A stretch of 64,000 bases of DNA from Buchnera aphidicola (Symydobius americanus) (GTDB lineage: Bacteria; Pseudomonadota; Gammaproteobacteria; Enterobacterales; Enterobacteriaceae), in NCBI RefSeq assembly GCF_964059135.1, contig NZ_OZ060393.1, positions 316,001 through 380,000 of the forward strand, read 5' to 3'. The notes beneath the pieces are model-generated. The model was not told the DNA's origin. It saw nothing but the letters and a program-made list of their open reading frames with translations, and ran no database searches. Every line of letters starts with the position of its first letter. Position 1 is the first letter of the stretch. This document shows, in pieces, positions 50,869 to 60,646 of the stretch. A program made the position numbers and the translations under genes.

Positions 50869-53205
50869 ATGAATAATAAATGCACTAACCATATTAACGC
50901 TCCAGTATTGACATTAAGGGATGTTGTAGTATATCCCAATATGATCACTCCTTTATTTGTAAATAGAAAAAAATCAATAAAATCCATTGAACAATCTATA
51001 AATACTGACAAACAAATCATTTTAGTTACACAAAAAGAAGCGTCTATAGAAATACCAAAACCAAATGAATTATTTTCAATTGGAATAGCTGGATCAATTA
51101 TTCAAATGATAAAATTACCAAACGAAACAGTAAAAATATTAGTAAAAGGATTATATAAAGGAGAAATACAAGAATTCACCCAAAAAGAAGATATTTTAAT
51201 AGCTAAAATAAAAGAAATAAAATCTTATATCAGAAATCAAAAAGAAACTGATATTTTAATTAAAATAGCAATTAAAAAATTTGAGAAATATATTGAATTT
51301 AACAATAAAATTCCAACAAAAATATTAAATTCTATATCTAACATAAAAAATCCAGAAATATTATCTGATATTATTGCATCACATATTATTTTAAGTATTC
51401 AGGAAAAACAAAAAATACTAGAAATGTTAGATATTGAAAATAAATTAGAATATTTAATTACCATTATGCAATCAGAAATAGATTTATTTAAAATCGAACA
51501 AAATATTAAAAATCGAATAAAAAAACAAATTGAAAAAAATCAAAAAGAATATTATTTAAACGAACAAATGAAAGCAATTCAAAAAGAAATTGAAGAAATT
51601 GAAAATCAAACAGAAGAAGTAGAAATTCCTCAAGACAAAATAAATATATCAAAATTACCAAAAAAGATTAAAAATAAAATCATGATGGAAATTAAAAAAC
51701 TAAAAATGATGCCATCTATGTCAGCAGAAGCTACTGTAATACGAAATTATATTGACTGGGTTATGCAAGTACCTTGGAAAAATAAAAGCAAAATAAAAAG
51801 AAATATTAATGAAGCTCAAGAAATTCTTAATGGTGATCATTTTGGATTACATAAAGTAAAAGAAAGAATTTTAGAATATTTAGCTGTACAATCTAGAATG
51901 AATCAAATAAAAGGACCAATCTTATGTTTAATTGGACCACCAGGAGTCGGAAAAACATCTCTAGGAAGATCTATTGCTAAGGCTACCGGAAGAAAATATA
52001 TTCGTATGGCATTAGGAGGAATTAGTGATGAATCTTCAATTAGAGGTCATAGAAGAACCTATATTGGATCCATGCCAGGAAAAATTATTCAAAATATAAT
52101 TAAAACAAAAGTAAATAATCCTTTATTTTTATTAGATGAAATTGATAAAATATGTCATGATTCTAGAGTTGATCCTACTTCAGCTTTACTAGAAGTCCTA
52201 GACCCGGAACAAAATACAAACTTTAATGATCACTATTTAGAAATAGATTACGATCTCTCAAATATAATGTTTATCGCTACCGCAAATTCAACTAATATAC
52301 CCGCCCCGCTTTTGGATAGGATGGAAATAATTAATGTTTCTAGTTATACCGAAAGCGAAAAGTTTAATATCGCTAAAAAATATTTAATACCAAAACAAAT
52401 TCAAAGAAATGCTTTAAAACAAGAAGAGATTGATATTCAAGATGAAACGATTAAAACTATTATTGATCACTACGTTCGCGAAGCAGGAGTAAGAAATTTA
52501 GAAAAAGAAATTGCTAAAATTTGCAGAAAAGTTGTAAAAAATTTATTAATTAATCAATCTATTAAACATATTACTATTAATAATAACAATTTAAAAAAAT
52601 ATCTGGGTATAAAAAGATTTAATTATACAAAATCAAACGATAAAAACTACATAGGACAAGTCAATGGATTAGCCTGGACAAGTACAGGTGGAGATTTACT
52701 AAAAATTGAAGTAGAATATATACCTGGAAAAGGAAAATTAATATATACAGGATCCTTAGGAAAAGTAATGAAAGAATCTATTCAAACAGCGCTAACAGTA
52801 GTACGATCAAGATGCAAAATACTAGGAATTGATTTAAAATTTTATGAAAAACATGATATACATGTTCATATCCCAGAAGGAGCAACACCAAAAGATGGAC
52901 CTAGCGCAGGGATTTCTATATGTACTGCAATTATATCCGCATTAATGAAAAACCCTATAAAATCAAGAATTGCAATGACAGGAGAAATTACATTAAACGG
53001 AAACGTGTTACCAATTGGCGGACTAAAAGAAAAGTTATTAGCTGCCAATAGAGGAAAAATTAAAACAGTAATTATTCCCCACAAAAATATTAGAAATTTA
53101 GAAGAAATATCACCTAAAATTTTTGAAAATTTAAACATAAAACCCGTCAAAAAAATAGAAGAGGTATTAATTTTATCTTTATATAATCCAGTTAATATAA
53201 AATAA
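50869..53205 (+). CDS. lon: Lon, ATP-dependent AAA+ protease
   Basis: Degrades misfolded and regulatory proteins. 778 residues against 784 in E. coli. The N-terminal substrate domain (APVLTLRDVVVYPNMITPLFV near 10-30) is followed by Walker A GPPGVGKTS (about 355), FLLDEIDKI Walker B, and the protease domain with the catalytic dyad at E. coli numbers: S679 in PKDGPSAGI and K722 in GGLKEKLL. It follows clpX with a 171-base AT-rich gap. In E. coli hupB and ppiD come next; here mdlA follows. Confidence 0.97.
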   Translation: MNNKCTNHINAPVLTLRDVVVYPNMITPLFVNRKKSIKSIEQSINTDKQIILVTQKEASIEIPKPNELFSIGIAGSIIQMIKLPNETVKILVKGLYKGEIQEFTQKEDILIAKIKEIKSYIRNQKETDILIKIAIKKFEKYIEFNNKIPTKILNSISNIKNPEILSDIIASHIILSIQEKQKILEMLDIENKLEYLITIMQSEIDLFKIEQNIKNRIKKQIEKNQKEYYLNEQMKAIQKEIEEIENQTEEVEIPQDKINISKLPKKIKNKIMMEIKKLKMMPSMSAEATVIRNYIDWVMQVPWKNKSKIKRNINEAQEILNGDHFGLHKVKERILEYLAVQSRMNQIKGPILCLIGPPGVGKTSLGRSIAKATGRKYIRMALGGISDESSIRGHRRTYIGSMPGKIIQNIIKTKVNNPLFLLDEIDKICHDSRVDPTSALLEVLDPEQNTNFNDHYLEIDYDLSNIMFIATANSTNIPAPLLDRMEIINVSSYTESEKFNIAKKYLIPKQIQRNALKQEEIDIQDETIKTIIDHYVREAGVRNLEKEIAKICRKVVKNLLINQSIKHITINNNNLKKYLGIKRFNYTKSNDKNYIGQVNGLAWTSTGGDLLKIEVEYIPGKGKLIYTGSLGKVMKESIQTALTVVRSRCKILGIDLKFYEKHDIHVHIPEGATPKDGPSAGISICTAIISALMKNPIKSRIAMTGEITLNGNVLPIGGLKEKLLAANRGKIKTVIIPHKNIRNLEEISPKIFENLNIKPVKKIEEVLILSLYNPVNIK

Positions 53206-53325
53206 ATATAAATAAAATTTTAAAATATTTAATATTTAAAAATTAAAATCATACTATTTTATAACTATGATATTTATACAATCTGTTAAAATATTAAAAT
53301 ATATTTAATTATAAATTAAACTTTT

Positions 53326-53328
53326 GGA
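53326..53328 (+). promoter_or_regulatory. Ribosome binding site supporting the mdlA GTG start
   Basis: TTGGAA with its GGA core at 53326-53328, 8 bases before GTG 53337-53339. No in-frame ATG fits the family N-terminus, so GTG is the likely start. Confidence 0.5.
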
Positions 53329-53336
53329 ATTTTTTT

Positions 53337-55088
53337 GTGAAATTATTTAATCAACTTGGTTGGTACTTTTTAAAAGAATGGAAAAGTTATTTAGGATCTA
53401 TAATTACATTAATAATTATATCTATTTTACAACTTTTACCACCTAAAATTATTGGTATACTAGTAGATCTAGCAATTCAACATACAACATGTACAAAAAA
53501 AATATTTTATTGGATTGGAGCAATCTTTTTAACAGCAATAATAACATATATTCTAAAATATATATGGAAAATATTACTATTTGATTCAGCTTATAAACTA
53601 GCTATTATACTACGAGTTAAATTATACTCATATTTAAATAAAAAAAATTCAGAATTTTATATTAAATATCGTACTGGCGATCTGATGGCAAGAGCAACAA
53701 ATGATATAGATAGAATAGTATTTACTGTAGGAGAAGGAATGTTAACATTAACAGACTCTGTAATAACAGGTATATCAGTTCTAACAATTATGATATTTCA
53801 AATTAATTGGAAGTTAACTGTTATTTCCTTAATCCCAATGCCAATTATGACTATTATTATTGCATATTACGGTAAAAAAATACATTATGCATTTAAAAAA
53901 TCACAATCTGAATTTTCAAATTTAAATAATCAAACACAAGAAAATTTAAAAAATATCTATATGATCAAAGGATTTGGATTAGAGCAACAAAAACTTCAAA
54001 AATTTAAAAAAATTGCTCAAGAAAATAGTAAAAAAAATATTGAAGTAGCAAAAATAGATTCAAAATTTGACCCAATCATTTATTTTGCAATTGCATTATC
54101 TAATGTATTAGCTATTTCAATAGGAAGTTATTTAGTTTGGAATCATTCCATTACTATAGGACAACTAACAAGTTTTATTATGTATTTAGGACTAATGGTA
54201 TGGCCAATGCTAGCTCTAGCGTGGATGTTTAATATCATAGAAAGAGGAAGTGCTTCTTGGAATCGAATTAATGAAATTATGAATAAAAAATTTTTTATAA
54301 AAGATGGAAATGAAAAAATTTTAGATAAAAACAACACATTAACTATAAAAATATTTGAATTTTACTATGAAAATAACAAAACATTTAAATTAAAAAATAT
54401 CTTCTTTACTATTAAACCTAATGATATTATAGGTATTTGCGGTCCAATTGGAGGAGGGAAAACTACATTAATTCATTTAATTCAACGAAATTTTAATATA
54501 TCTAAAGGATATATATTATGTAATTCTCACTACATATCAAATATAAGTATTAAAACATGGCGAAAAAAAATAAATATTGTTAATCAATTACCATTTTTAT
54601 TTTCAGACACAATTCAAAATAATATAAAATTAGGTAATATACATGCTTCTCAATCAGAAATAGAATACGCTGCTTCTATAGCAGAAATTCATAACGATAT
54701 TTTAAATTTACCCAATGGATATCAAACAGAAGTAGGAGAACAAGGAATAATATTATCAGGAGGACAAAAACAAAGAATCTGTATTGCTAGAGCGTTATTA
54801 TTACAATCAGAATTTTTAATACTGGATGACGCATTATCTGCAATTGATGAAAAAACACAACGTATTATTTTAAATAATATCAAAGCCTTTAAAAAAACAT
54901 ATAATACTCTTATAATAATATCTCATAAGTTATCACTCTTAAAATCAGCAAATAATATTTTAATTATGAAAAATGGTTATATTCACCAACAAGGAACGCA
55001 TAATCAACTCATGAAATCAAAAAATTGGTATAGTAATACATATAATCAACAAAAAAAACCATTACATAATCTTCAAATAAAAATATGA
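53337..55088 (+). CDS. mdlA: MdlA, multidrug-resistance-like ABC half-transporter
   Basis: Half of a heterodimeric ABC exporter in the inner membrane, paired with MdlB; the substrate is unknown. 583 residues against about 590 in E. coli. The N-terminus KLFNQLGWYFLKEWKSYLG matches E. coli and begins with GTG at 53337. About six membrane helices lie in 1-320. The nucleotide domain has Walker A GPIGGGKTT (family GPTGSGKST), signature LSGGQKQRICIARAL, Walker B LILDDALSAID and an H-loop (SHKLSLL). It is 19 bases before mdlB. Confidence 0.95.
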   Translation: MKLFNQLGWYFLKEWKSYLGSIITLIIISILQLLPPKIIGILVDLAIQHTTCTKKIFYWIGAIFLTAIITYILKYIWKILLFDSAYKLAIILRVKLYSYLNKKNSEFYIKYRTGDLMARATNDIDRIVFTVGEGMLTLTDSVITGISVLTIMIFQINWKLTVISLIPMPIMTIIIAYYGKKIHYAFKKSQSEFSNLNNQTQENLKNIYMIKGFGLEQQKLQKFKKIAQENSKKNIEVAKIDSKFDPIIYFAIALSNVLAISIGSYLVWNHSITIGQLTSFIMYLGLMVWPMLALAWMFNIIERGSASWNRINEIMNKKFFIKDGNEKILDKNNTLTIKIFEFYYENNKTFKLKNIFFTIKPNDIIGICGPIGGGKTTLIHLIQRNFNISKGYILCNSHYISNISIKTWRKKINIVNQLPFLFSDTIQNNIKLGNIHASQSEIEYAASIAEIHNDILNLPNGYQTEVGEQGIILSGGQKQRICIARALLLQSEFLILDDALSAIDEKTQRIILNNIKAFKKTYNTLIIISHKLSLLKSANNILIMKNGYIHQQGTHNQLMKSKNWYSNTYNQQKKPLHNLQIKI

Positions 55089-55107
55089 TTATTCAGAAAA
55101 ATACCCA

Positions 55108-56841
55108 ATGGCTAATTTAATCAAAGTATGGCCAACATTAAAACGTTTATTAAGATATACAAGTTTTGAAAGAAAAACAATATTATTTGGCATTTTTATA
55201 TTATTGATTTCATCCGTATCAGAAATTTTAGGACCAATACTAATTAGTAAATTTATTAATAATGTTTTAATAAAAAATAATTTTAATAAAAAATATATGT
55301 TTTTTATTTTATGCACTTTTATTATTCTACAATATATATCTATATTTTTAAATTATATACAAACACTACTATTTAGTAAAACAGCAATAAAAATTATACA
55401 AAAACTCAGAATAGAAGTTATGGAATCTGTACTAAAACAACCTTTAAATTTTTTTCATATACAACCTACTGGAAAAATTGTATCAATAGTTACTAATGAT
55501 ACTGAAATAATTAAAGAATTATACCATACTTCACTAATGACAATATTTCGAAATATTACATTAATAATAATCATGTTAATTAGTATGTTTATTTTAAAAT
55601 GGGAAATGGCTTTAATTACTTTTACATTAATACCATCAATTTTAATAATTATATTAATTTATCAATATTATAGTACACCAATTATAAGAAATGTTCGATC
55701 ATATTTAGCAAAAATTAATCATGAATTTAATGAAGTTATCAATGGAATGCCAGTAATTAAACAATTTTTACAAGAATTAAAATTCAAACAATTAATTTAC
55801 CATACTAGCAAATTGCATTATTTAAAAAGAATGGAAGCATTAAAACTGGATGGCATTCTATTAAGACCGTTAATTAGTTTTTTATCAACTATAATTCTAT
55901 GTGGATTAATCACATTATTTAGTTTATCTTACATGACATGTAATACAATTGGAATATTATACGCATTTATTAATTATTTAAATAGATTAAATGAACCTTT
56001 AATAACCATTGCAACACAACAATCCATCTTACAACAATCCATAGTAGCTGGAGAAAGAATTTTTAAATTAATTGATAGTCATCAACAAGAATATGGAAAA
56101 GATATAATACCATTACAAACAGGAGAAATTAAAATTTCTAATTTAAACTTCTCACACCAAAAAAATTCTCATAATACATTAAACAATATAAATTTACACA
56201 TACCGTCTAAAAGTTTTGTTGCATTAGTAGGACCTACCGGAAGTGGTAAAAGCACATTAGCAAACTTAATTATGGGGCATTTTCAAACTGAAAAGGGAGA
56301 AATATTTTTAGATAAAAGAGAAATACATACATTAAGCTATAAAACCTTAAAAAATGGAATACATATGTTACAACAAGAACCTATGATATTTCAAGGTACA
56401 ATATTATCAAACATTTGTTTAGGAAAAAATATTTCTGAAGAAAAAATCTGGACAATTTTAAAAATAGTACAATTAGAAAAACTAATCAAATCACTACCTA
56501 AAAAATTATATACTGAATTAAAAGAAAATGGTAAAAATTTATCAGCAGGTGAAAAACAACTATTATCTATAGCAAGAATTTTAATATCAAAACCTAAAAT
56601 ATTAATTCTAGATGAAGCAACTTCTAACATCGATTCTGAAACAGAAAAATTAATTCAAAAAACGTTATTATCAATTAGAAAAAAATATACATTAATTATC
56701 ATTGCACATAGACTATCTACTATTGTAGAAGCAGATAAAATTATAGTATTAAAAAAAGGACAAATTTCTGAAAAAGGAAAACATGATGAATTGATTCAAA
56801 AAAGAGGAATATATTACGATATGTATTATGAAAGGCAATAA
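55108..56841 (+). CDS. mdlB: MdlB, multidrug-resistance-like ABC half-transporter
   Basis: Partner of MdlA. 577 residues against 593 in E. coli. A six-helix membrane domain (about 20-310) is followed by the nucleotide domain with canonical Walker A GPTGSGKST (near 375), signature LSAGEKQLLSIARIL, Walker B ILDEATSNID and switch IIAHRLSTI. No promoter is visible in the short gap after mdlA, so they are likely co-transcribed. It ends 39 bases before the convergent 4.5S RNA gene. Confidence 0.96.
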   Translation: MANLIKVWPTLKRLLRYTSFERKTILFGIFILLISSVSEILGPILISKFINNVLIKNNFNKKYMFFILCTFIILQYISIFLNYIQTLLFSKTAIKIIQKLRIEVMESVLKQPLNFFHIQPTGKIVSIVTNDTEIIKELYHTSLMTIFRNITLIIIMLISMFILKWEMALITFTLIPSILIIILIYQYYSTPIIRNVRSYLAKINHEFNEVINGMPVIKQFLQELKFKQLIYHTSKLHYLKRMEALKLDGILLRPLISFLSTIILCGLITLFSLSYMTCNTIGILYAFINYLNRLNEPLITIATQQSILQQSIVAGERIFKLIDSHQQEYGKDIIPLQTGEIKISNLNFSHQKNSHNTLNNINLHIPSKSFVALVGPTGSGKSTLANLIMGHFQTEKGEIFLDKREIHTLSYKTLKNGIHMLQQEPMIFQGTILSNICLGKNISEEKIWTILKIVQLEKLIKSLPKKLYTELKENGKNLSAGEKQLLSIARILISKPKILILDEATSNIDSETEKLIQKTLLSIRKKYTLIIIAHRLSTIVEADKIIVLKKGQISEKGKHDELIQKRGIYYDMYYERQ

Positions 56842-56879
56842 GATCTATTTATTAAAAATAAATATATGTTAAAAATTTA

Positions 56880-56987
56880 AAAAGCTTTGTTAGTAATCTA
56901 ATACCTGTTTTAATTTAATTCAGCTGCTTCTTTCCAGACCTGACTGATTATTTAAATCTTAACAGTATTAGAGCTAACAAAGCTTTT
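56880..56987 (-). ncRNA. ffs: 4.5S RNA (signal recognition particle RNA)
   Basis: On the minus strand the sequence contains GUCAGGUCUGGAAAGAAGCAGC (56925-56946 on the plus strand as its complement), the conserved SRP domain IV hairpin with the GGAA tetraloop and the asymmetric and symmetric loops bound by Ffh. It sits in the middle of a long hairpin closed by a perfect 14-base-pair helix (56880-56893 with 56974-56987). About 108 bases against 114 in E. coli. The outer helix is A/U-rich where the E. coli RNA is G/C-rich. It lies in the gap between mdlB and dnaX. The rest of this 301-base gap holds its promoter and AT-rich DNA. Confidence 0.95.
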
Positions 56988-57007
56988 AAAAATAGATTTC
57001 AAATATG

Positions 57008-57036
57008 ATTATAAATTAGTATATCAAAAAATACAA
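57008..57036 (-). promoter_or_regulatory. Probable promoter of ffs (4.5S RNA)
   Basis: Minus strand: TTGTAT (57031-57036), a 17-base spacer, and a perfect TATAAT (57008-57013). Transcription from about 57001 would give a short leader before the mature 5' end at about 56987, consistent with the RNase P-processed precursor known for E. coli 4.5S RNA. The -35 is weak. Confidence 0.45.
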
Positions 57037-57142
57037 GAACAATATAATATAAAATATTATAAAAAATTTATATAATATTTATAATAGTATTTTATATATG
57101 TTATAATAAAATAAATCGCATAAATTATATAATTTATTGATT

Positions 57143-58258
57143 ATGAATTACCAAATACTTGCCAGAAAATGGAGACCAAAAAATTTTTCTGAAGTTGTTG
57201 GACAAAAACATATATTACAAACTATTAAAAATAGTTTTTTACTTAATCGTATTCACCAATCTTGGATATTATCTGGAACAAGAGGTATAGGAAAAACAAC
57301 CATTGCAAGACTATTATCAAAAAGTCTGAGCTGTATAAACCAAATTACCATTAATCCTTGTGAAAAATGCTCTCATTGTCAGGAAATTGAACAGGGATGT
57401 TTTCCTGATCTAGTTGAAGTAGACGCAGCTTCTAATACTAAAATAGAAAACATGAAAGAATTATTAGATACAATGCAATACCCCCCAATTAAAGGAAGAT
57501 TTAAAATATATTTAATTGATGAAGCACACATGCTATCTAAACATAGTTTTAATGCATTATTAAAAACTTTAGAAGAACCACCAAAATATATAAAATTTAT
57601 CTTTGTAACAACCGAAATTAATAAATTACCAAATACTATTATTTCACGTTGTATATATTTTCATTTTAATAAACCGGAATTAAAAGAAATAGAAAAATAT
57701 TTAAGTAATATTTTAAATCAAGAACGAATTAATTTTGATCAATCTGCAATTAAAATGATTTCAGAAGAATCTAATGGAAGTATACGAGATGCACTAAATT
57801 TAACTGAACAATTAATTTCTTATGGAAATAAAAATATTGAAACATCAATTGTTCTAGAAATCTTTGGAATATTAAATAAAACAAAAACACTAGAAATTAT
57901 AATATATATTCTTACTAAAAATCATATAAAATTAATGAATATATTAAAAATAATATACCAAAAAAATATCAAAATAGAAAAAGTATTAAATAATATGATT
58001 AAAATATTACACAATATAGCCATGATACAAAAATATCCTGAATTATATCAAAATAAGGAACAATCATCATATGAAAAAAAGATACTAAGAATATCTAAAT
58101 TTCTAACATATGAAGATTTAAAATCATATTATAAAATAATATTGTTAGGCAAAAAAGAATTAAAATTCTCGCCAACACAACAAATAGGAATAGAAATGAT
58201 AATATTACAACTATTAAATTTTAAAATAAAAAAGATATTAAAAAATAAGATTCATTAA
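57143..58258 (+). CDS. dnaX: DnaX, DNA polymerase III gamma-type clamp-loader subunit (no tau tail)
   Basis: AAA+ motor of the clamp loader. From ATG 57143 it has 371 residues; E. coli gamma has 431 and tau 643. Walker A GTRGIGKTT is at 45-53, zinc cysteines C64, C73, C76 and C79 are in place, DEAH at 126-129, and SNGSIRDALNLTEQ (sensor 2 region) near 211. Domains I-III are present, but domains IV and V, which bind DnaB and the polymerase alpha subunit, are missing, so no programmed frameshift is needed. A TTG two codons upstream was rejected as start. It heads the dnaX-ybaB-htpG-adk series of E. coli order (recR missing). Confidence 0.95.
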   Translation: MNYQILARKWRPKNFSEVVGQKHILQTIKNSFLLNRIHQSWILSGTRGIGKTTIARLLSKSLSCINQITINPCEKCSHCQEIEQGCFPDLVEVDAASNTKIENMKELLDTMQYPPIKGRFKIYLIDEAHMLSKHSFNALLKTLEEPPKYIKFIFVTTEINKLPNTIISRCIYFHFNKPELKEIEKYLSNILNQERINFDQSAIKMISEESNGSIRDALNLTEQLISYGNKNIETSIVLEIFGILNKTKTLEIIIYILTKNHIKLMNILKIIYQKNIKIEKVLNNMIKILHNIAMIQKYPELYQNKEQSSYEKKILRISKFLTYEDLKSYYKIILLGKKELKFSPTQQIGIEMIILQLLNFKIKKILKNKIH

Positions 58259-58383
58259 AATATAAAAAAAATCTAATATCTAATGGTTATTTACAATATT
58301 TAATAAATCATTTTTATAATGATATTAATTTTTCTATTAACAAAAAAAATTATTTTATTTAATAAATATTTTAAGGCGGTAAT

Positions 58384-58716
58384 ATGTTTAATAAAAATAA
58401 TCTAACAAATTTAATGAAACAAGCAAAAAAAATGCAAGACAAAATGAGCAAGATACAGAAAGAAATTTCAATTATAGAAGTTACAGGAGAATCTGGAGCA
58501 GGATTAGTTAAAATTACAATAAATGGATCATATGATTGTAAAAAAATTGAAATAGATAAAAATATAATGAAAGAAGATAGTATAGAAATGTTAGAAGATT
58601 TAATTGTAGCAGCATTCAACGATGCTTCCCGAAGAATATCTGAAGAAAAAAAAAAAAAAATGTCTAACATATCTTCAGAAATTCCTTTTCCTAATGCAAA
58701 CAATCCAATTATTTAA
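58384..58716 (+). CDS. ybaB: YbaB/EbfC family nucleoid-associated protein
   Basis: Small dimeric DNA-binding protein. 110 residues against 109 in E. coli. An N-terminal [19 protein letters not shown] helix, the central [26 protein letters not shown] and [18 protein letters not shown] match the family. A good ribosome site (AAGGCGG) precedes the ATG. Codons 87-92 contain an A15 homopolymer (58646-58660), so transcript slippage would change the last 18 residues. It lies between dnaX and htpG; recR, which follows ybaB in E. coli, is absent. Confidence 0.95.
   Translation: MFNKNNLTNLMKQAKKMQDKMSKIQKEISIIEVTGESGAGLVKITINGSYDCKKIEIDKNIMKEDSIEMLEDLIVAAFNDASRRISEEKKKKMSNISSEIPFPNANNPII
58646..58660. 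repeat. A15 homopolymer inside ybaB
   Basis: Fifteen consecutive A encoding the end of SEEKKKKM. The genomic length keeps the reading frame to the stop at 58714-58716. Confidence 0.95.
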
Positions 58717-58758
58717 AAAAATAAAATTAAAGAATTTTATATAAAATAGGATATTAAT

Positions 58759-60630
58759 ATGAATAATCAAACGAAATATAATTTTCAATCGGAAACTAAA
58801 CAATTATTAAAACTGATGATACACTCTTTATATTCTAATAAAGAAATATTTCTACGAGAATTAATTTCTAACGCATCTGATGCAATTGATAAAATGAGAT
58901 TTCAATTATTATCCTGCCCTGAAGATAATAATCAATATCAAGATATGAAAATTAAAATTATATTAGATAAAAAAGAAAAAAAAATTATTATTTCCGATAA
59001 TGGAATTGGAATGAATAAACAAGAAGTAATAAACAATATTGGAACCATTGCAAATTCTGGAACAAAATCCTTTTTAAAATCACTAAACCCTGAAAATGAA
59101 AAAAATAATCAATTAATTGGAAAATTTGGAGTAGGATTTTATTCATCATTTATTGTTTCAAAAAAAGTAATCATTAGAACTCGACATTTTAAAGAAAAAA
59201 AACCAGAAAAAAGCATATTATGGGAGTCTTGTGGTGAAGGAGAATATATCATATCCAACACATCTAAATCAGAAAATGGAACAGATATAGAATTATATCT
59301 TAAAGAAAACGAAAAAGATTTTCTAGAAAATTGGAAAATAGAACAAATTATTAAAAAATATTCAGATCATATTTCAGTACCTATAGAAATACAAGAATAT
59401 AACACAAAAAACAAAACTATTTCATGGAAAAAAATTAACGAAGCACAAGCATTATGGACTATGCAAAAAAATCAAATTACTGAAAAAAAATACCAAAATT
59501 TCTATAAACATATAACAAAAGATATAAATAATCCTATTATCTGGAGTCATAATAAAATAGAAGGAACACAAGAATATACAATATTATTATATATTCCTTC
59601 TAAATCTACATGGGATTTATGGAATCAGGATAATAAAAAAAATGGGTTAAAATTATATGTAAAAAAAGTTTATATTATGGATGACGCTGATCAATTCTTG
59701 CCAAATTATTTACGATTTATTAAAGGTATTATAGATACTAACGACCTTCCGTTAAATGTTTCAAGAGAAATTTTACAAGAAAACCATATTACACAATCAC
59801 TTAAAAAAAGCCTGACAAAAAAAGTACTACATTTAATTGAAAAGTTATCAAAAGAAAAAGAAAAATATTCAATATTTTGGAAGGAGTTTGGTTTAATTCT
59901 AAAAGAAGGAATAGCAGAAGATCCAAGCAATCAAGAAACCATTGCAAATCTTCTAAGATTTACATCTATTAATTCAAATGATATAGAACAAAAATTATCA
60001 TTAAATAAATATATTCAAAATATGCAAGAAAAACAAGAAAAAATATATTTTATTACCGCAGAAAATTATAAAAATGCTAAAAATAGCCCATATTTAGAAA
60101 TATTCAAAGAACAAAAAATAGATGTATTATTATTATCAGATCGTATTGATGAATGGATGATGAATTATTTATTAGAATTTAAAGGAAAGAAATTTCAACC
60201 AGTCAACAAAATCGACCAAGATCTAGAAAAAATTATCAAAAAAGAAAAAAAATCTGATTTTTCAGAAAATGAAATTAATCAATTTTTAAAAATTACTAAA
60301 GAAATTTTAAATGAAAAAGTAGAATCAGTTAAATTAAGTTACAGATTAATTAATACTCCAACAATTTTAATCACTCAAAATAACTCAATGAGTGCGCAAA
60401 TGTCCAAATTATTCAAGGATGCTGGACAAAATGTACCACCACTAAAATATATATTTGAAATAAACCCAAACCATGAATTAATTAAAAAAATTATTCAAAT
60501 CAAAGACCATAAAAAATTAAAAACATGGATCAACATTTTATTTGATCAAGCTTTACTCGCTGAAAGGGGATCATTAGAAAATCCAAATGATTTTATTAAT
60601 AGAATTAATAAAATATTGATTAATACATAA
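58759..60630 (+). CDS. htpG: HtpG, Hsp90 chaperone
   Basis: Bacterial Hsp90, cytoplasmic. 623 residues against 624 in E. coli. N-terminal GHKL ATPase: ELISNASDAIDKMRF (near 36), DNGIGM (near 81), NIGTIANSGTKSFL (near 95), GKFGVGFYSSF (near 120). The middle domain has LPNYLRFIKGIIDTNDLPLNVSREILQ. The C-terminal dimerisation domain is present. AGGATATTAAT precedes the ATG. No sigma-32 promoter is visible in the 42-base gap after ybaB. Confidence 0.97.
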   Translation: MNNQTKYNFQSETKQLLKLMIHSLYSNKEIFLRELISNASDAIDKMRFQLLSCPEDNNQYQDMKIKIILDKKEKKIIISDNGIGMNKQEVINNIGTIANSGTKSFLKSLNPENEKNNQLIGKFGVGFYSSFIVSKKVIIRTRHFKEKKPEKSILWESCGEGEYIISNTSKSENGTDIELYLKENEKDFLENWKIEQIIKKYSDHISVPIEIQEYNTKNKTISWKKINEAQALWTMQKNQITEKKYQNFYKHITKDINNPIIWSHNKIEGTQEYTILLYIPSKSTWDLWNQDNKKNGLKLYVKKVYIMDDADQFLPNYLRFIKGIIDTNDLPLNVSREILQENHITQSLKKSLTKKVLHLIEKLSKEKEKYSIFWKEFGLILKEGIAEDPSNQETIANLLRFTSINSNDIEQKLSLNKYIQNMQEKQEKIYFITAENYKNAKNSPYLEIFKEQKIDVLLLSDRIDEWMMNYLLEFKGKKFQPVNKIDQDLEKIIKKEKKSDFSENEINQFLKITKEILNEKVESVKLSYRLINTPTILITQNNSMSAQMSKLFKDAGQNVPPLKYIFEINPNHELIKKIIQIKDHKKLKTWINILFDQALLAERGSLENPNDFINRINKILINT

Positions 60631-60646
60631 ATAAAAATAAAAATTT

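Noticed and set aside
57137..57142. TTG start for dnaX
   Set aside because: The ATG two codons later matches the family N-terminus (M-x-YQxLARKWRP).
58371..58703. 110-codon minus-strand frame covering ybaB
   Set aside because: Almost exact shadow of the ybaB gene, which has the family sequence and a good ribosome site.
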